12,582 nucleotides of DNA from an uncultured Eubacteriales bacterium (GTDB taxonomy: Bacteria; Bacillota; Clostridia; Oscillospirales; Oscillospiraceae): NCBI GenBank assembly GCA_900549495.1, contig UROL01000043.1, forward strand, positions 1 to 12,582. Direction: 5' to 3'. Below, piece after piece: positions 1 through 8,030 of this stretch (position 1 is the first letter of the stretch; the number at the start of each line of letters is the position of its first letter). A program made the translations under genes and the position numbers. The notes under the pieces are model-generated. The model worked only from the letters and a program-made list of their open reading frames with translations, made no database searches and was not told where the DNA came from.

Positions 1-41
1 AAGGCTATTCGTCGGCAGCGTCAGATGTGTATAAGAGACAG
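1..41 (+). other. Nextera i5 index plus Tn5 adapter (non-genomic)
   Basis: Bases 1-8 (AAGGCTAT) match the Nextera XT v2 S520 index as I recall it. Bases 9-22 (TCGTCGGCAGCGTC) are the read-1 adapter and bases 23-41 (AGATGTGTATAAGAGACAG) are the Tn5 mosaic end. The three parts are adjacent and in library order, so this is untrimmed sequencing adapter at a contig end, not bacterial DNA. Translated, it gives well-known artefact peptides such as CIRDR and YKRQ on the plus strand and SLIHI on the minus strand. Confidence 0.98.
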
Positions 42-1130
42 ATCCAAATCCAGCATGGTCACGGCGTATTCTCCCCGGCTCTTGTTCATCAGCCCTGCAA
101 TGTTGATGCCCTCGGCAGCCACGGCGGTGGTGAAGCGGCTCAGGGAGTTGGGAATGTTGCGGTGGAGAATGCAAATCCGCCCGGCGGCGGTGCAAACCCC
201 CATGTCGCAGTTGGGGAAGTTGACGGAATTGACGATATTGCCGTTTTCCAGATAATTCATCATTTCCTTCACTGCCATTTTGGCACAGTTATCCTCGGAT
301 TCCTCGGTGGAGGCCCCTAAATGGGGAATGGCAATACAGCCGGGCATGGCGGCGGTTTTGTCGTTGGGGAAATCAGTGACATACCGTGCCACCTTGCCGC
401 TGGCCAGCGCCGCTGCCATGGCATCGTCATCCACCAGCAAATCCCGGGCAAAGTTCAAAATGATAACCCCATCCTTCATGCGGGCAATGGTTTCGGCGTT
501 GACCATCTTCCGGGTGTCGTCCAGCAGGGGGGTGTGCAGGGAAATGATGTCGCAGGTTTCAAAAATATCCTCCCGCCGGGCAACTCTGGTAATCTGGCTG
601 TCCAGATGCCAGGCGGCATCGATGGAAATAAAGGGGTCGCAGCCATACACCTCCATGCCCAGCCGTTGGGCTGCATTGGCAAGGGGGCCGCCCACGGCAC
701 CCAGCCCAATTACACCCAGCTTCCGCCCCAGCATTTCGTGACCGGCAAACTGGGATTTGCCCTTTTCCACCTTCTTGGCCACATCCCCCTCCGGGGCGAT
801 GGAGTTCACCCAGTTAATACCCCCAACCACATCCCGGCAGCCCAGCAGCAGCCCGCACAATGTCAGCTCCATGACACTGCGGGCGTTGGCACCGGGGGTA
901 TTGAACACCACAATGCCCTTTTGGGCGCATTTGTCCAGGGGAATGTTATTGACACCGGCACCGGCCCGGGCAACCGCCAGCAGCCCCTCCGGCAGCTCCA
1001 AATCGTGCATGGCGGCGCTGCGCACCAGAATGCCCTCTGCCTCTGGCAGCTGTTCGGTGAGCTGATAATCCTCCCGCCATAGGGCGGTTCCCTTGGGGGA
1101 TATTTTATTCAGATAGTGAATTCGATACAT
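42..1130 (-). CDS. serA: D-3-phosphoglycerate dehydrogenase SerA, 3' end missing
   Basis: Oxidises 3-phosphoglycerate to 3-phosphohydroxypyruvate with NAD, the first committed step of serine synthesis, in the cytosol. 363 codons are present. The Rossmann fold shows GLGAVG at residues 142-147 with D165 as the likely NAD-ribose ligand; R229 (NFARD) and H270 (PHLGAS) are the expected catalytic residues. Residues from about 315 begin a C-terminal ACT domain (GINIAGLMNKSRGEYAVTMLD), a fold that often binds serine for feedback control. Relatives of this short class are about 387 residues, so roughly 25 residues are lost at the contig end; the apparent C-terminal LSLIHI is adapter. Start chosen at the ATG at 1130 because it has a GAGGAAGG ribosome site and the protein begins there as in the family; an in-frame upstream start would run into serC. 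Last gene of the serine operon, 19 bases after serC. Confidence 0.95.
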
Positions 1131-1149
1131 GGCCCTTCCTCTTTCCAAA

Positions 1150-2229
1150 TCACAGATTCTTCTTTTCAAAATCGTCCATGAAGCTGACCAGCGCCTCCAC
1201 ACCGGCCTTCGGCATGGCATTATAAATGCTGGCACGCATCCCGCCTACGGAGCGGTGCCCCTTTAGATTTTTCAGCCCGGCGGCATCTGCTTCTGCCACA
1301 AATTTTGCATTGAGCTGATCGTCTCCGGTGACAAAGGTGACGTTCATCAGGGAGCGATCCTTCTTTTCCACTGTGCCGTAGAACAGCCGGCTCCCATCCA
1401 GGTAGTCATAGAGAATTTTTGCCTTCTCTTCGTTGCGCTGCTTCATGACCTCCAGGCCACCCTGGTTCAGCAGCCACCGGAACACCTTGCCGCAGATGTA
1501 AATATTGTAGCAGGGCGGGGTGTTGTACATGGAGCCGTTGTCGGCGTAGGTTTTGTAGCGCAGCATGGTGGGGGTATTGGGATACACGTTATCGGTAATC
1601 AAATCCTCCCGGAGAATGCCAATGACCACACCCGCCGGGCCGATGTTCTTCTGTACGCCGCCATATACAAAGCCGTACTTGGTCACGTCCATTGGCTCAG
1701 ACAGGAAGCAGCTGGACACATCGGAGACAAGCAGCTTCCCCTTGGTGTCGGGCAGCTGGGTGAAGCGGGTGCCGTAGATGGTGTTGTTCTGGCAGATGTA
1801 TACATAGTCGGCATTTTCACTGACAGGCAGGTCGGAGCAATCGGGAATGTAGCTGAAATTCCGGTCGGCAGAGGAGGCGATGGCATTGGCCTGGCCGTAC
1901 ATCTGGGCCTCCTTCCACGCTTTCTTGGCCCACACGCCGGTGATGATATAATCGGCAACACCATGGGGCATCAGATTCATGGGAACCATGGAAAACTGCG
2001 TATGGGCACCGCCCTGGAGGAACAGCACCTTGTAATTTGCCGGAATGTTCAGCAGCTTCCGCAGATCCTCCTCGGTTTGGTCGAAGATATTCTGGTATAC
2101 CTTGGAGCGGTGGCTCATTTCCATTACGGACATTCCGCTTCCCTGGTAGTCCAGCATTTCGGCGGCAGCCTCCCGCAGAACCTCCTCCGGCAGCACCGCC
2201 GGACCGGCAGAAAAATTATAAACACGCAT
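1150..2229 (-). CDS. serC: Phosphoserine aminotransferase SerC
   Basis: PLP enzyme that transfers the amino group of glutamate to 3-phosphohydroxypyruvate, giving O-phosphoserine; it may also act in pyridoxal phosphate synthesis in some bacteria. The 359-residue length is normal for the family. The N-terminus YNFSAGPAVLPEEVLREA and the SGMSVMEMSHRSK segment (residues 31-43) are hallmark SerC sequence. The PLP-binding lysine is K194 in GGVQKNIGPAG, following SDVSS at 169-173, and the C-terminal GHRSVGGMRASIYNAM supplies phosphate-binding residues. The start ATG has a strong AAGGAGGAAG site located in the 15-base gap after the apgM-like gene, so the two are co-transcribed and probably translationally close-coupled. 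Product feeds a phosphoserine phosphatase that is not visible in this window. Confidence 0.97.
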   Translation of the reverse strand: MRVYNFSAGPAVLPEEVLREAAAEMLDYQGSGMSVMEMSHRSKVYQNIFDQTEEDLRKLLNIPANYKVLFLQGGAHTQFSMVPMNLMPHGVADYIITGVWAKKAWKEAQMYGQANAIASSADRNFSYIPDCSDLPVSENADYVYICQNNTIYGTRFTQLPDTKGKLLVSDVSSCFLSEPMDVTKYGFVYGGVQKNIGPAGVVIGILREDLITDNVYPNTPTMLRYKTYADNGSMYNTPPCYNIYICGKVFRWLLNQGGLEVMKQRNEEKAKILYDYLDGSRLFYGTVEKKDRSLMNVTFVTGDDQLNAKFVAEADAAGLKNLKGHRSVGGMRASIYNAMPKAGVEALVSFMDDFEKKNL

Positions 2230-2244
2230 GGGTCTTCCTCCTTC

Positions 2245-3444
2245 TTATTTTGCGATAAATTCTTCCAGCAGCTTATAGCCGTCGGGCTGGAAATTGTCAG
2301 CTTGCCGGGCGTTTTCTTCGGTGAGCCGATCCCGCTTCCGCAGTTGGCGGGTGCTGTCATAAATGAGATAGGGCACCGGGTCGGCGGTATGGGTGCGGAT
2401 GGCAAGGGGGGTGGGGTGGTCCGGCAGAATCAGCATCCGGTAATCTTCCCCGGCTGCCTCCATGGCAGCCTTGATGGGGGCAATTAGGCGGCTGTCCAGA
2501 TATTCTATGGACTTGACCTTGTCCTGAATGCGGCCCTGGTGCCCCATTTCGTCCGGCGCTTCCACATGGATATAGGCAAAATCACAGCCGTCCTTCAGCA
2601 GGGCATCCACGGCAGCCTGGGCCTTACCCTCGAAATTGGTGTCGATGGAGCCGGTGGCACCGGGGACGTTGTATACCCGCATCCCGGCCCCCACGGCAAT
2701 GCCCTTGAGCAGGTCTACGGCGGAAATCATGGCCCCGGTCAGCCCGGTTTTCTCCCGGAAGCTCTGCACCTGGGGCTTGGTGCCCGCCCCCCAGAACCAC
2801 AGGGAGTTGGCCTTGTGCTTCCCAGCAGCAGCTCTTGCAAGGTTCAGAGGATGATTATTCAGAATCTCATAGCTTCGCTCCATCATTTCCCGCAAAACTG
2901 CCTCCTGGGGCAGATAGGGGCCGATTGCATGGCCCAGATGGTCGTGGGGCGGCTCCAAGGGACTGAGACGACCCTGCTTCCATACCAGAATATGCCGATA
3001 GCTGGTTCCTGTGTAAAACTGAAAGCGGCTGCTGTTAAATTCCCTCCGAATGGCATCCATCAGCACATCGGCATCGGCGGTGGAAATCTCACCGGAGCTG
3101 TGATCCAGGATAATTTTCTGGTCATAGGGCTGATTTTCGGTGAGAGTAACCAGATTGCTCCGGAAAATTACGTCATCGTCGTCCATTGCCACCCCTACAC
3201 TAAGGGCTTCCAGGGGAGATCGGCCGGAATAATTGGCGGCTGGGTCATAGCCCAGCACCGATAGGTTGGCAACGTCGCTGCCCGGCGCCATCCCGGCAGG
3301 TACATTCTGCACGGTGCCCAGGGTGCCCATGCTTGCCAGCGCATCCATCACCGGCGTGACAGCTGCTTCCAGCGGGGTCTTCCCCCCCAGGGCGGCAACC
3401 GGCTGGTCTGCCATGCCGTCGCCCAATACGACAATGTATTTCAT
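2245..3444 (-). CDS. apgM: ApgM-type cofactor-independent phosphoglycerate mutase (COG3635 family)
   Basis: Member of the alkaline-phosphatase superfamily related to archaeal 2,3-bisphosphoglycerate-independent phosphoglycerate mutase, which interconverts 3- and 2-phosphoglycerate through a phosphoserine intermediate using two metal ions. 399 residues, as usual. Visible active-site features are D9 in VVLGDGMAD, the nucleophile S56 in APGSDVANLS, D298 and H302 in VEAPDEMGH, and D342, H343 and H352 in LPDHPTPLAIRTHT. First gene of a serine operon and directly upstream of serC and serA, so its substrate pool is the 3-phosphoglycerate that SerA uses. Some bacterial members of this family have been proposed as alternative homoserine kinases, and a phosphatase role on phosphoserine is conceivable because no serB is present here; function is therefore assigned to family, not to exact reaction. 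Start ATG has a GAGGAGAA site. Confidence 0.85.
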   Translation of the reverse strand: MKYIVVLGDGMADQPVAALGGKTPLEAAVTPVMDALASMGTLGTVQNVPAGMAPGSDVANLSVLGYDPAANYSGRSPLEALSVGVAMDDDDVIFRSNLVTLTENQPYDQKIILDHSSGEISTADADVLMDAIRREFNSSRFQFYTGTSYRHILVWKQGRLSPLEPPHDHLGHAIGPYLPQEAVLREMMERSYEILNNHPLNLARAAAGKHKANSLWFWGAGTKPQVQSFREKTGLTGAMISAVDLLKGIAVGAGMRVYNVPGATGSIDTNFEGKAQAAVDALLKDGCDFAYIHVEAPDEMGHQGRIQDKVKSIEYLDSRLIAPIKAAMEAAGEDYRMLILPDHPTPLAIRTHTADPVPYLIYDSTRQLRKRDRLTEENARQADNFQPDGYKLLEEFIAK

Positions 3445-3469
3445 AGCCCATTCTCCTCGTGGCTAATAT

Positions 3470-3490
3470 TTGTCCGCCTGCTGCGGACAA
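3470..3490. repeat. Perfect 8-bp inverted repeat in the serine-operon 5' UTR
   Basis: TTGTCCGC and GCGGACAA (3470-3477 and 3483-3490) flank a 5-base centre. It lies about 15-35 bases downstream of the predicted minus-strand transcription start and about 25 bases upstream of the first start codon. There is no T-run after it, so it is not an intrinsic terminator; an operator for a repressor or an RNA stem affecting translation are both possible. Confidence 0.6.
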
Positions 3491-3511
3491 TGGATATTTT
3501 TATACGGATTC

Positions 3512-3540
3512 ATCATACCATTTTCCACCGGGGAATACAA
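3512..3540 (-). promoter_or_regulatory. Promoter of the apgM-serC-serA operon
   Basis: Read on the minus strand: TTGTAT (3540-3535), a 17-base spacer, then TATGAT (3517-3512). Transcription would start near 3505 and give a leader of about 60 bases containing the 3470-3490 inverted repeat. It is the only good sigma-A match upstream of the operon that I found. Confidence 0.65.
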
Positions 3541-3618
3541 TGGATAAATCAGACAGAATATTCCCTGATATTGAATGGCCAGGTATGCAAAATTGCAAAA
3601 CGTACAAATGTATTTCAC

Positions 3619-3647
3619 TTGACGACTGGCAGGGGCTGTGATATGAT
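3619..3647 (+). promoter_or_regulatory. Promoter of the GNAT gene
   Basis: TTGACG (3619-3624), exactly 17 bases, then TATGAT (3642-3647). Predicted start near 3654, about 50 bases before the ATG at 3705. Divergent from the serine-operon promoter, with about 80 bases between the two -35 boxes; that stretch is AT-rich and holds no other feature I can name. Confidence 0.75.
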
Positions 3648-3704
3648 AGTATTCAGGACAGTGCGGGGTTTCCCCCATTGCCGGAAAGAGAGGAAAATTC
3701 TAAG

Positions 3705-4202
3705 ATGCAGGAATATTCCATTGAATTGGCAGCGCCGGGCAGCGAAGAAATCTTTGCCCGCATTCAAACGGAAAGCTGGAAGGCCGCCTTCCGGGACATT
3801 CTCACCCCGGAGGTGCTGGAAAATGCCACCCAGCTGCCCAAGGCGGTTGCCATGTACCGCCGCCTGCTGGAGCAGCACATCGGCCACGGCTACCTGCTGC
3901 GGGTGCAGGGCAGCCCCCACTGCATTGCCTGGTGGGACAAGTCCAGAGACGGTGCGGACTTTGGAGCGGAGCTTATCTGCATCCACAGCCTGCCGGACAG
4001 ATGGGGAAAGGGCTACGGCACCAAGATGATGGAAGCGGTGCTGGCGGATATGAAAAAGGAGGACTTCTCCAAGGCCACACTGTGGGTGTTTGCGGAAAAC
4101 CACCGGGCCCGCCGTTTCTATGAGGCCAACGGCTTTGTCCCCAACGGCATGACCAAAACCGGCCTGGGTGCGGTGGAGGCTTGCTACGAAAGAACACTAT
4201 AA
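3705..4202 (+). CDS. GNAT-family N-acetyltransferase
   Basis: 165-residue single-domain acetyltransferase that moves an acetyl group from acetyl-CoA to an amine; the acceptor cannot be told from sequence. Motif A, the CoA pyrophosphate loop, is RWGKGYGTKMM at residues 99-109. Motif B is ARRFYEANGFVPNG at 135-148. The N-terminal helix SWKAAFRDILTPEVL (24-38) is typical of this stand-alone subfamily. Start chosen at ATG 3705 with AGAGGAAA about ten bases upstream; an in-frame TTG at 3678 would add nine residues but has no ribosome site. It has its own promoter and terminator, so it is a monocistronic gene between the serine operon and pyrG, convergent with pyrG. Confidence 0.88.
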   Translation: MQEYSIELAAPGSEEIFARIQTESWKAAFRDILTPEVLENATQLPKAVAMYRRLLEQHIGHGYLLRVQGSPHCIAWWDKSRDGADFGAELICIHSLPDRWGKGYGTKMMEAVLADMKKEDFSKATLWVFAENHRARRFYEANGFVPNGMTKTGLGAVEACYERTL

Positions 4203-4206
4203 GCAC

Positions 4207-4240
4207 AACCGGCGCTGCACGAAAACGCAGCGCCGGTTTT
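4207..4240. terminator. Strong intrinsic terminator between GNAT gene and pyrG, probably bidirectional
   Basis: A 12-bp perfect stem, AACCGGCGCTGC (4207-4218) and GCAGCGCCGGTT (4227-4238), with an 8-base loop, followed by T's on the plus strand. It begins five bases after the GNAT stop and lies six bases beyond the pyrG stop on the other strand, where the AAAA before the stem supplies a weaker T-poor tail. It likely ends both transcripts. Confidence 0.85.
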
Positions 4241-4243
4241 GAA

Positions 4244-5935
<1,692 letters not shown>

Positions 5936-6520
5936 TTAAAAATCATAGGAGCGGATAATGTTTTCCGCCACCTGCCGCCGGGGCAGGCGCATGTCCATGG
6001 CCTGCTTCTCGATGAAATAATGGGCATCCTGCTCCTTCATATGGTGGTGCTCCATCAGCAGCCACTTGGCCCGGTTGACTACCCGGATATCCGCCATCTT
6101 CTCCTGCAAGCTCTGGTTGGCCTTTTCCAGCTTGGATAGCCGGGCGGTCATGGCAGTCAGCAGCCGGACGGCGGTGTAAAAGCCCTGCCGGGTGGTGGGC
6201 TTGCCCAGGGTGAGCACACCGCTGTCTTCCACCTGGGTGCACACCTGGTCGTATACCTCGTTTTTCACCAGCAGCAGAATACCGGCGGTTCCCTCGGCCA
6301 GATCCAGGGCCAGCTCCACGCCGAACTCGTCAGCCAGAGGCGCATTGATGATTACAATATCTGCCGGACTGTCCAGCAGCAGCCGCCGGGCCTCACCGGC
6401 ATCTCCTGCCCGCAGGATGGGGCCGTAGTCGTCCCGGGGGAGGTTTTCGCAGATGTAGTCGTAGAGCTTGTCCCCGCCTCCTGCCACCAGCACCCGGTAT
6501 TTCCGCTTTTCCGTCGCCAT
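5936..6520 (-). CDS. ANTAR-domain RNA-binding antiterminator with pseudo-receiver (NitR-like)
   Basis: 194-residue cytosolic regulator expected to bind hairpins in nascent mRNA and prevent terminator formation. Residues about 5-115 form a response-regulator receiver-like fold, but the phosphoacceptor position is Asn (N59 in IVIINAPLAD) and the acidic pair after the first strand is absent (VLVAGGGDK); the conserved K107-P108 remains. A helical linker (about 118-145) leads into the ANTAR domain (about 135-190): IRVVNRAKWLLMEHHHMKEQDAH, ending RRQVAENIIRSYDF. Clostridia are known to carry such genes next to glnA, for example NitR of Clostridium saccharobutylicum. AmiR is a precedent for an ANTAR protein with an unphosphorylated receiver that is controlled by a partner protein. 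ATG 6520 lies 11 bases after the glnA stop with AGGGG upstream; a TTG at 6526 is an alternative. Lies between glnA and pyrG. Confidence 0.92.
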   Translation of the reverse strand: MATEKRKYRVLVAGGGDKLYDYICENLPRDDYGPILRAGDAGEARRLLLDSPADIVIINAPLADEFGVELALDLAEGTAGILLLVKNEVYDQVCTQVEDSGVLTLGKPTTRQGFYTAVRLLTAMTARLSKLEKANQSLQEKMADIRVVNRAKWLLMEHHHMKEQDAHYFIEKQAMDMRLPRRQVAENIIRSYDF

Positions 6521-6531
6521 AGGCAAGACCC

Positions 6532-7725
6532 CTACAGCATGGCCCTGGGGAGAATGGAGGCAACAAAGGGGCTGTTCTGGGCAATTTCCCGGGCCTGGCT
6601 CAGGGAACTGGGAAGCCGCTCCAATGTGGAGGTAAGGCTTTCCGGCGCAGTATATAGATTTTCATTGACAGGCGGGGGCGGCGTCAACCCCTGGCGGATG
6701 CCATCCAGTCCGGCGTGAATCAGCAGGGCATAGGCAAGATAGGGGTTTGCCATGGGATCCGGGGAACGGAGCTCAATGCGCCGGTATTCCTTCTGGGCGG
6801 CGGGAATTCGAATCAGCTGGGACCGGTTCTCCGGCGACCAGGTGATATACCGGGGGGCCTTATGCTCCCCCAGCCGCCGGTAGGAGTCCTGGGTGGGGTT
6901 GAGGAATGCGGTGATTTCCTGCACATGGGCCAGAATCCCTGCCAGGAATGCTTCGCTTCTGTCGGTGCCGTCCGGGCATTTGACAGAGATGTTGATATGC
7001 ATTCCGTTGCCGGCCTGGCCCGGGATGGGCTTGGGGGAGAAGTCCGCATATAGGCCGTTACGCAAAGCGGCGGTCTGCACCACGGTTTTGAAATGCATGG
7101 CGTTGTCGGCGGCGGACAGGGCATCGGAGTAGCGAAAATCAATCTCGTTCTGGCCGGGGCCCTCCTCGTGGTGGGAGCTCTCCGGCTGGATGCCCATGTC
7201 CTGGAGGTTCAGACAGATTTCCCGGCGGATGTTTTCTCCCTTGTCCAGGGGGGCCACATCCATATATCCGGCGTGGTCGAAGGGCTCCTGGGTGGGCTCT
7301 CCGTTTTCGTCGATTTTGAACAGATAGAATTCAAATTCTGCGCCGAAATACACCTGGCACCCCAGCTCCCGGGCCTGGCGGACGGCCTGCTCCAGAATGG
7401 CCCGGCTGTCCATAGCAAAGGGGGTGCCATCCGGGTGGGTGATGTGGCAGAACATTTTCACCACCTTGCCCCGACTGGGCCGCCAGGGCAGCACATTCAG
7501 GGTAGAGGGGATGGGATGCAGGAACAAATCCGACCCCACCGGGCCGCCAAACCCGGCAATGGCAGAGGCATCAAAGGAGATGCCATGGGAAAAGGCCCGC
7601 TCCAATTCCTCCGGCATGATGGAAATGTTCTTCTGCCTTCCTGTGACATCACAAAAGGCCAGGCGGATAAATTTTACATCCTCCTGCTCTGCGTATTCAT
7701 ATACGTCCTCCGCCGAATAAATCAT
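6532..7725 (-). CDS. glnA: Glutamine synthetase, class I, short C-terminus
   Basis: Condenses ammonia and glutamate with ATP to glutamine, the entry point of ammonia assimilation. The beta-grasp domain is residues 1-95. Metal and substrate sites are visible: E130 and E132 in GAEFEFYLF, SHHEEGPGQNEIDF at 184-197, H243 in GNGMHINIS, R301 in ENRSQLIRIP, and RIELRSPDPMANPYLA at 317-332. At 397 residues it is about 45-50 shorter than the usual GSI-alpha, ending soon after LPSSLSQAREIAQ without the conserved C-terminal helix. The position equivalent to Bacillus R62 (feedback control) is in GFGGPVGSD and is not arginine, and there is no adenylylation-type extension. The next gene starts 11 bases later, so there is no hidden C-terminal exon. 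ATG 7725 has GGAAAGGGG upstream. Driven by a consensus promoter and a leader terminator. Confidence 0.96.
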   Translation of the reverse strand: MIYSAEDVYEYAEQEDVKFIRLAFCDVTGRQKNISIMPEELERAFSHGISFDASAIAGFGGPVGSDLFLHPIPSTLNVLPWRPSRGKVVKMFCHITHPDGTPFAMDSRAILEQAVRQARELGCQVYFGAEFEFYLFKIDENGEPTQEPFDHAGYMDVAPLDKGENIRREICLNLQDMGIQPESSHHEEGPGQNEIDFRYSDALSAADNAMHFKTVVQTAALRNGLYADFSPKPIPGQAGNGMHINISVKCPDGTDRSEAFLAGILAHVQEITAFLNPTQDSYRRLGEHKAPRYITWSPENRSQLIRIPAAQKEYRRIELRSPDPMANPYLAYALLIHAGLDGIRQGLTPPPPVNENLYTAPESLTSTLERLPSSLSQAREIAQNSPFVASILPRAML

Positions 7726-7742
7726 AGGCTGCCCCTTTCCAT

Positions 7743-7799
7743 AAAAAAGAGGACACTTGCCCGGCGGCAGCTCCTCGCTCCCGCATCAGCAAACGTCCT
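7743..7799 (-). terminator. Leader terminator (attenuator) of glnA
   Basis: On the minus strand AGGACGTTTGC (7799-7789) pairs with GCAAGTGTCCT (7760-7750) over 11 positions, two of them G-U. The interior forms GCGG-g-AGC/GCT-g-CCGC. A C and six T's (7748-7743) follow, then the glnA ribosome site. It lies wholly between the predicted transcription start and the gene, so glnA expression needs read-through. Confidence 0.85.
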
Positions 7800-7806
7800 T
7801 GTTTAC
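7789..7806 (-). promoter_or_regulatory. Candidate ANTAR-target hairpin in the glnA leader
   Basis: Minus strand GUAAAC-AAGGAC-GUUUGC: a 6-bp stem (one G-U) with a six-base loop that has A at position 1 and G at position 4. Its loop and 3' stem are exactly the 5' arm of the glnA terminator, so it would act as an anti-terminator. The predicted transcription start falls at its first base, leaving no room for a second upstream hairpin. Confidence 0.7.
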
Positions 7807-7812
7807 GGTGTG

Positions 7813-7841
7813 ATTATACTCCCGCTGGTAACCTCTGTCAA
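7813..7841 (-). promoter_or_regulatory. glnA promoter (perfect consensus)
   Basis: Minus strand TTGACA (7841-7836), 17 bases, TATAAT (7818-7813): both hexamers and the spacing are the sigma-A consensus. Start is predicted near 7806. A perfect promoter followed by a strong terminator suggests that control is exerted mainly at the attenuation step. Confidence 0.9.
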
Positions 7842-7884
7842 TCTCTTTCCTCTGTGAAATTTTGCCGAATCTTGCAAGACACTG

Positions 7885-7920
7885 CTCTTTGAAATTCATT
7901 TATTTCACGAAATCAAAGAG
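7885..7920. repeat. Inverted repeat between the divergent glnA and asnB promoters
   Basis: CTCTTTGA (7885-7892) and TCAAAGAG (7913-7920) are perfect inverted arms 20 bases apart. Smaller dyads lie inside: GAAAT/ATTTC at 7891-7906 and TTTC-ac-GAAA at 7903-7912. The element sits upstream of both -35 boxes (about 43 bases from that of glnA, 27 from that of asnB), as expected for a shared activator or repressor site. The remaining bases of the 378-base gap between glnA and asnB are covered by the two promoters and the two leaders. Confidence 0.5.
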
Positions 7921-7947
7921 GAAATCCGGTTTTATGAAAAAACGTGC

Positions 7948-7976
7948 TTGACATCCTGCAAGGCGTGATGTAAAAT
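7948..7976 (+). promoter_or_regulatory. asnB promoter
   Basis: TTGACA (7948-7953), 17 bases, TAAAAT (7971-7976). Predicted start near 7983, giving a leader of about 120 bases before the asnB ATG, most of which is a terminator and its competing hairpin. Confidence 0.85.
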
Positions 7977-7986
7977 CCAGGCAAAT

Positions 7987-7999
7987 CAGCAAGCTGCTG
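7987..7999 (+). promoter_or_regulatory. Small upstream hairpin in the asnB leader
   Basis: CAGCA-AGC-TGCTG, a perfect 5-bp stem with a 3-base loop, four bases into the predicted transcript and 15 bases before the candidate ANTAR hairpin. It is where a first ANTAR hairpin (P1) would lie, but it does not have the six-base A1/G4 loop, so its role is uncertain. Confidence 0.35.
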
Positions 8000-8014
8000 C
8001 ATCGATGGAAAAGT

Positions 8015-8030
8015 GCGACAATGGCGTCGT
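8015..8030 (+). promoter_or_regulatory. Candidate ANTAR-target hairpin in the asnB leader
   Basis: GCGAC-AATGGC-GUCGU: a 5-bp stem (outer pair G-U) with a six-base loop with A at position 1 and G at position 4. The loop equals that of the pyrG leader. The first ten bases, GCGACAATGG, are the 5' arm of the asnB terminator, so hairpin and terminator are mutually exclusive. Confidence 0.65.

Noticed and set aside
25..320. Plus-strand ORFs beginning MCIRDR and MYKRQ
   Set aside because: Their starts lie in adapter sequence and the rest is antisense to serA; artefact.
321..1082. 253-residue plus-strand ORF over serA
   Set aside because: Antisense shadow of a GC-rich gene: no family features, no ribosome site, and low-complexity GGG/H/Q-rich product.
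5951..5968. GCGGA/TCCGC hairpin in the end of the ANTAR gene as a first (P1) hairpin for pyrG
   Set aside because: Its loop is eight bases and lacks the A1/G4 pattern; it lies in coding sequence and is probably chance.
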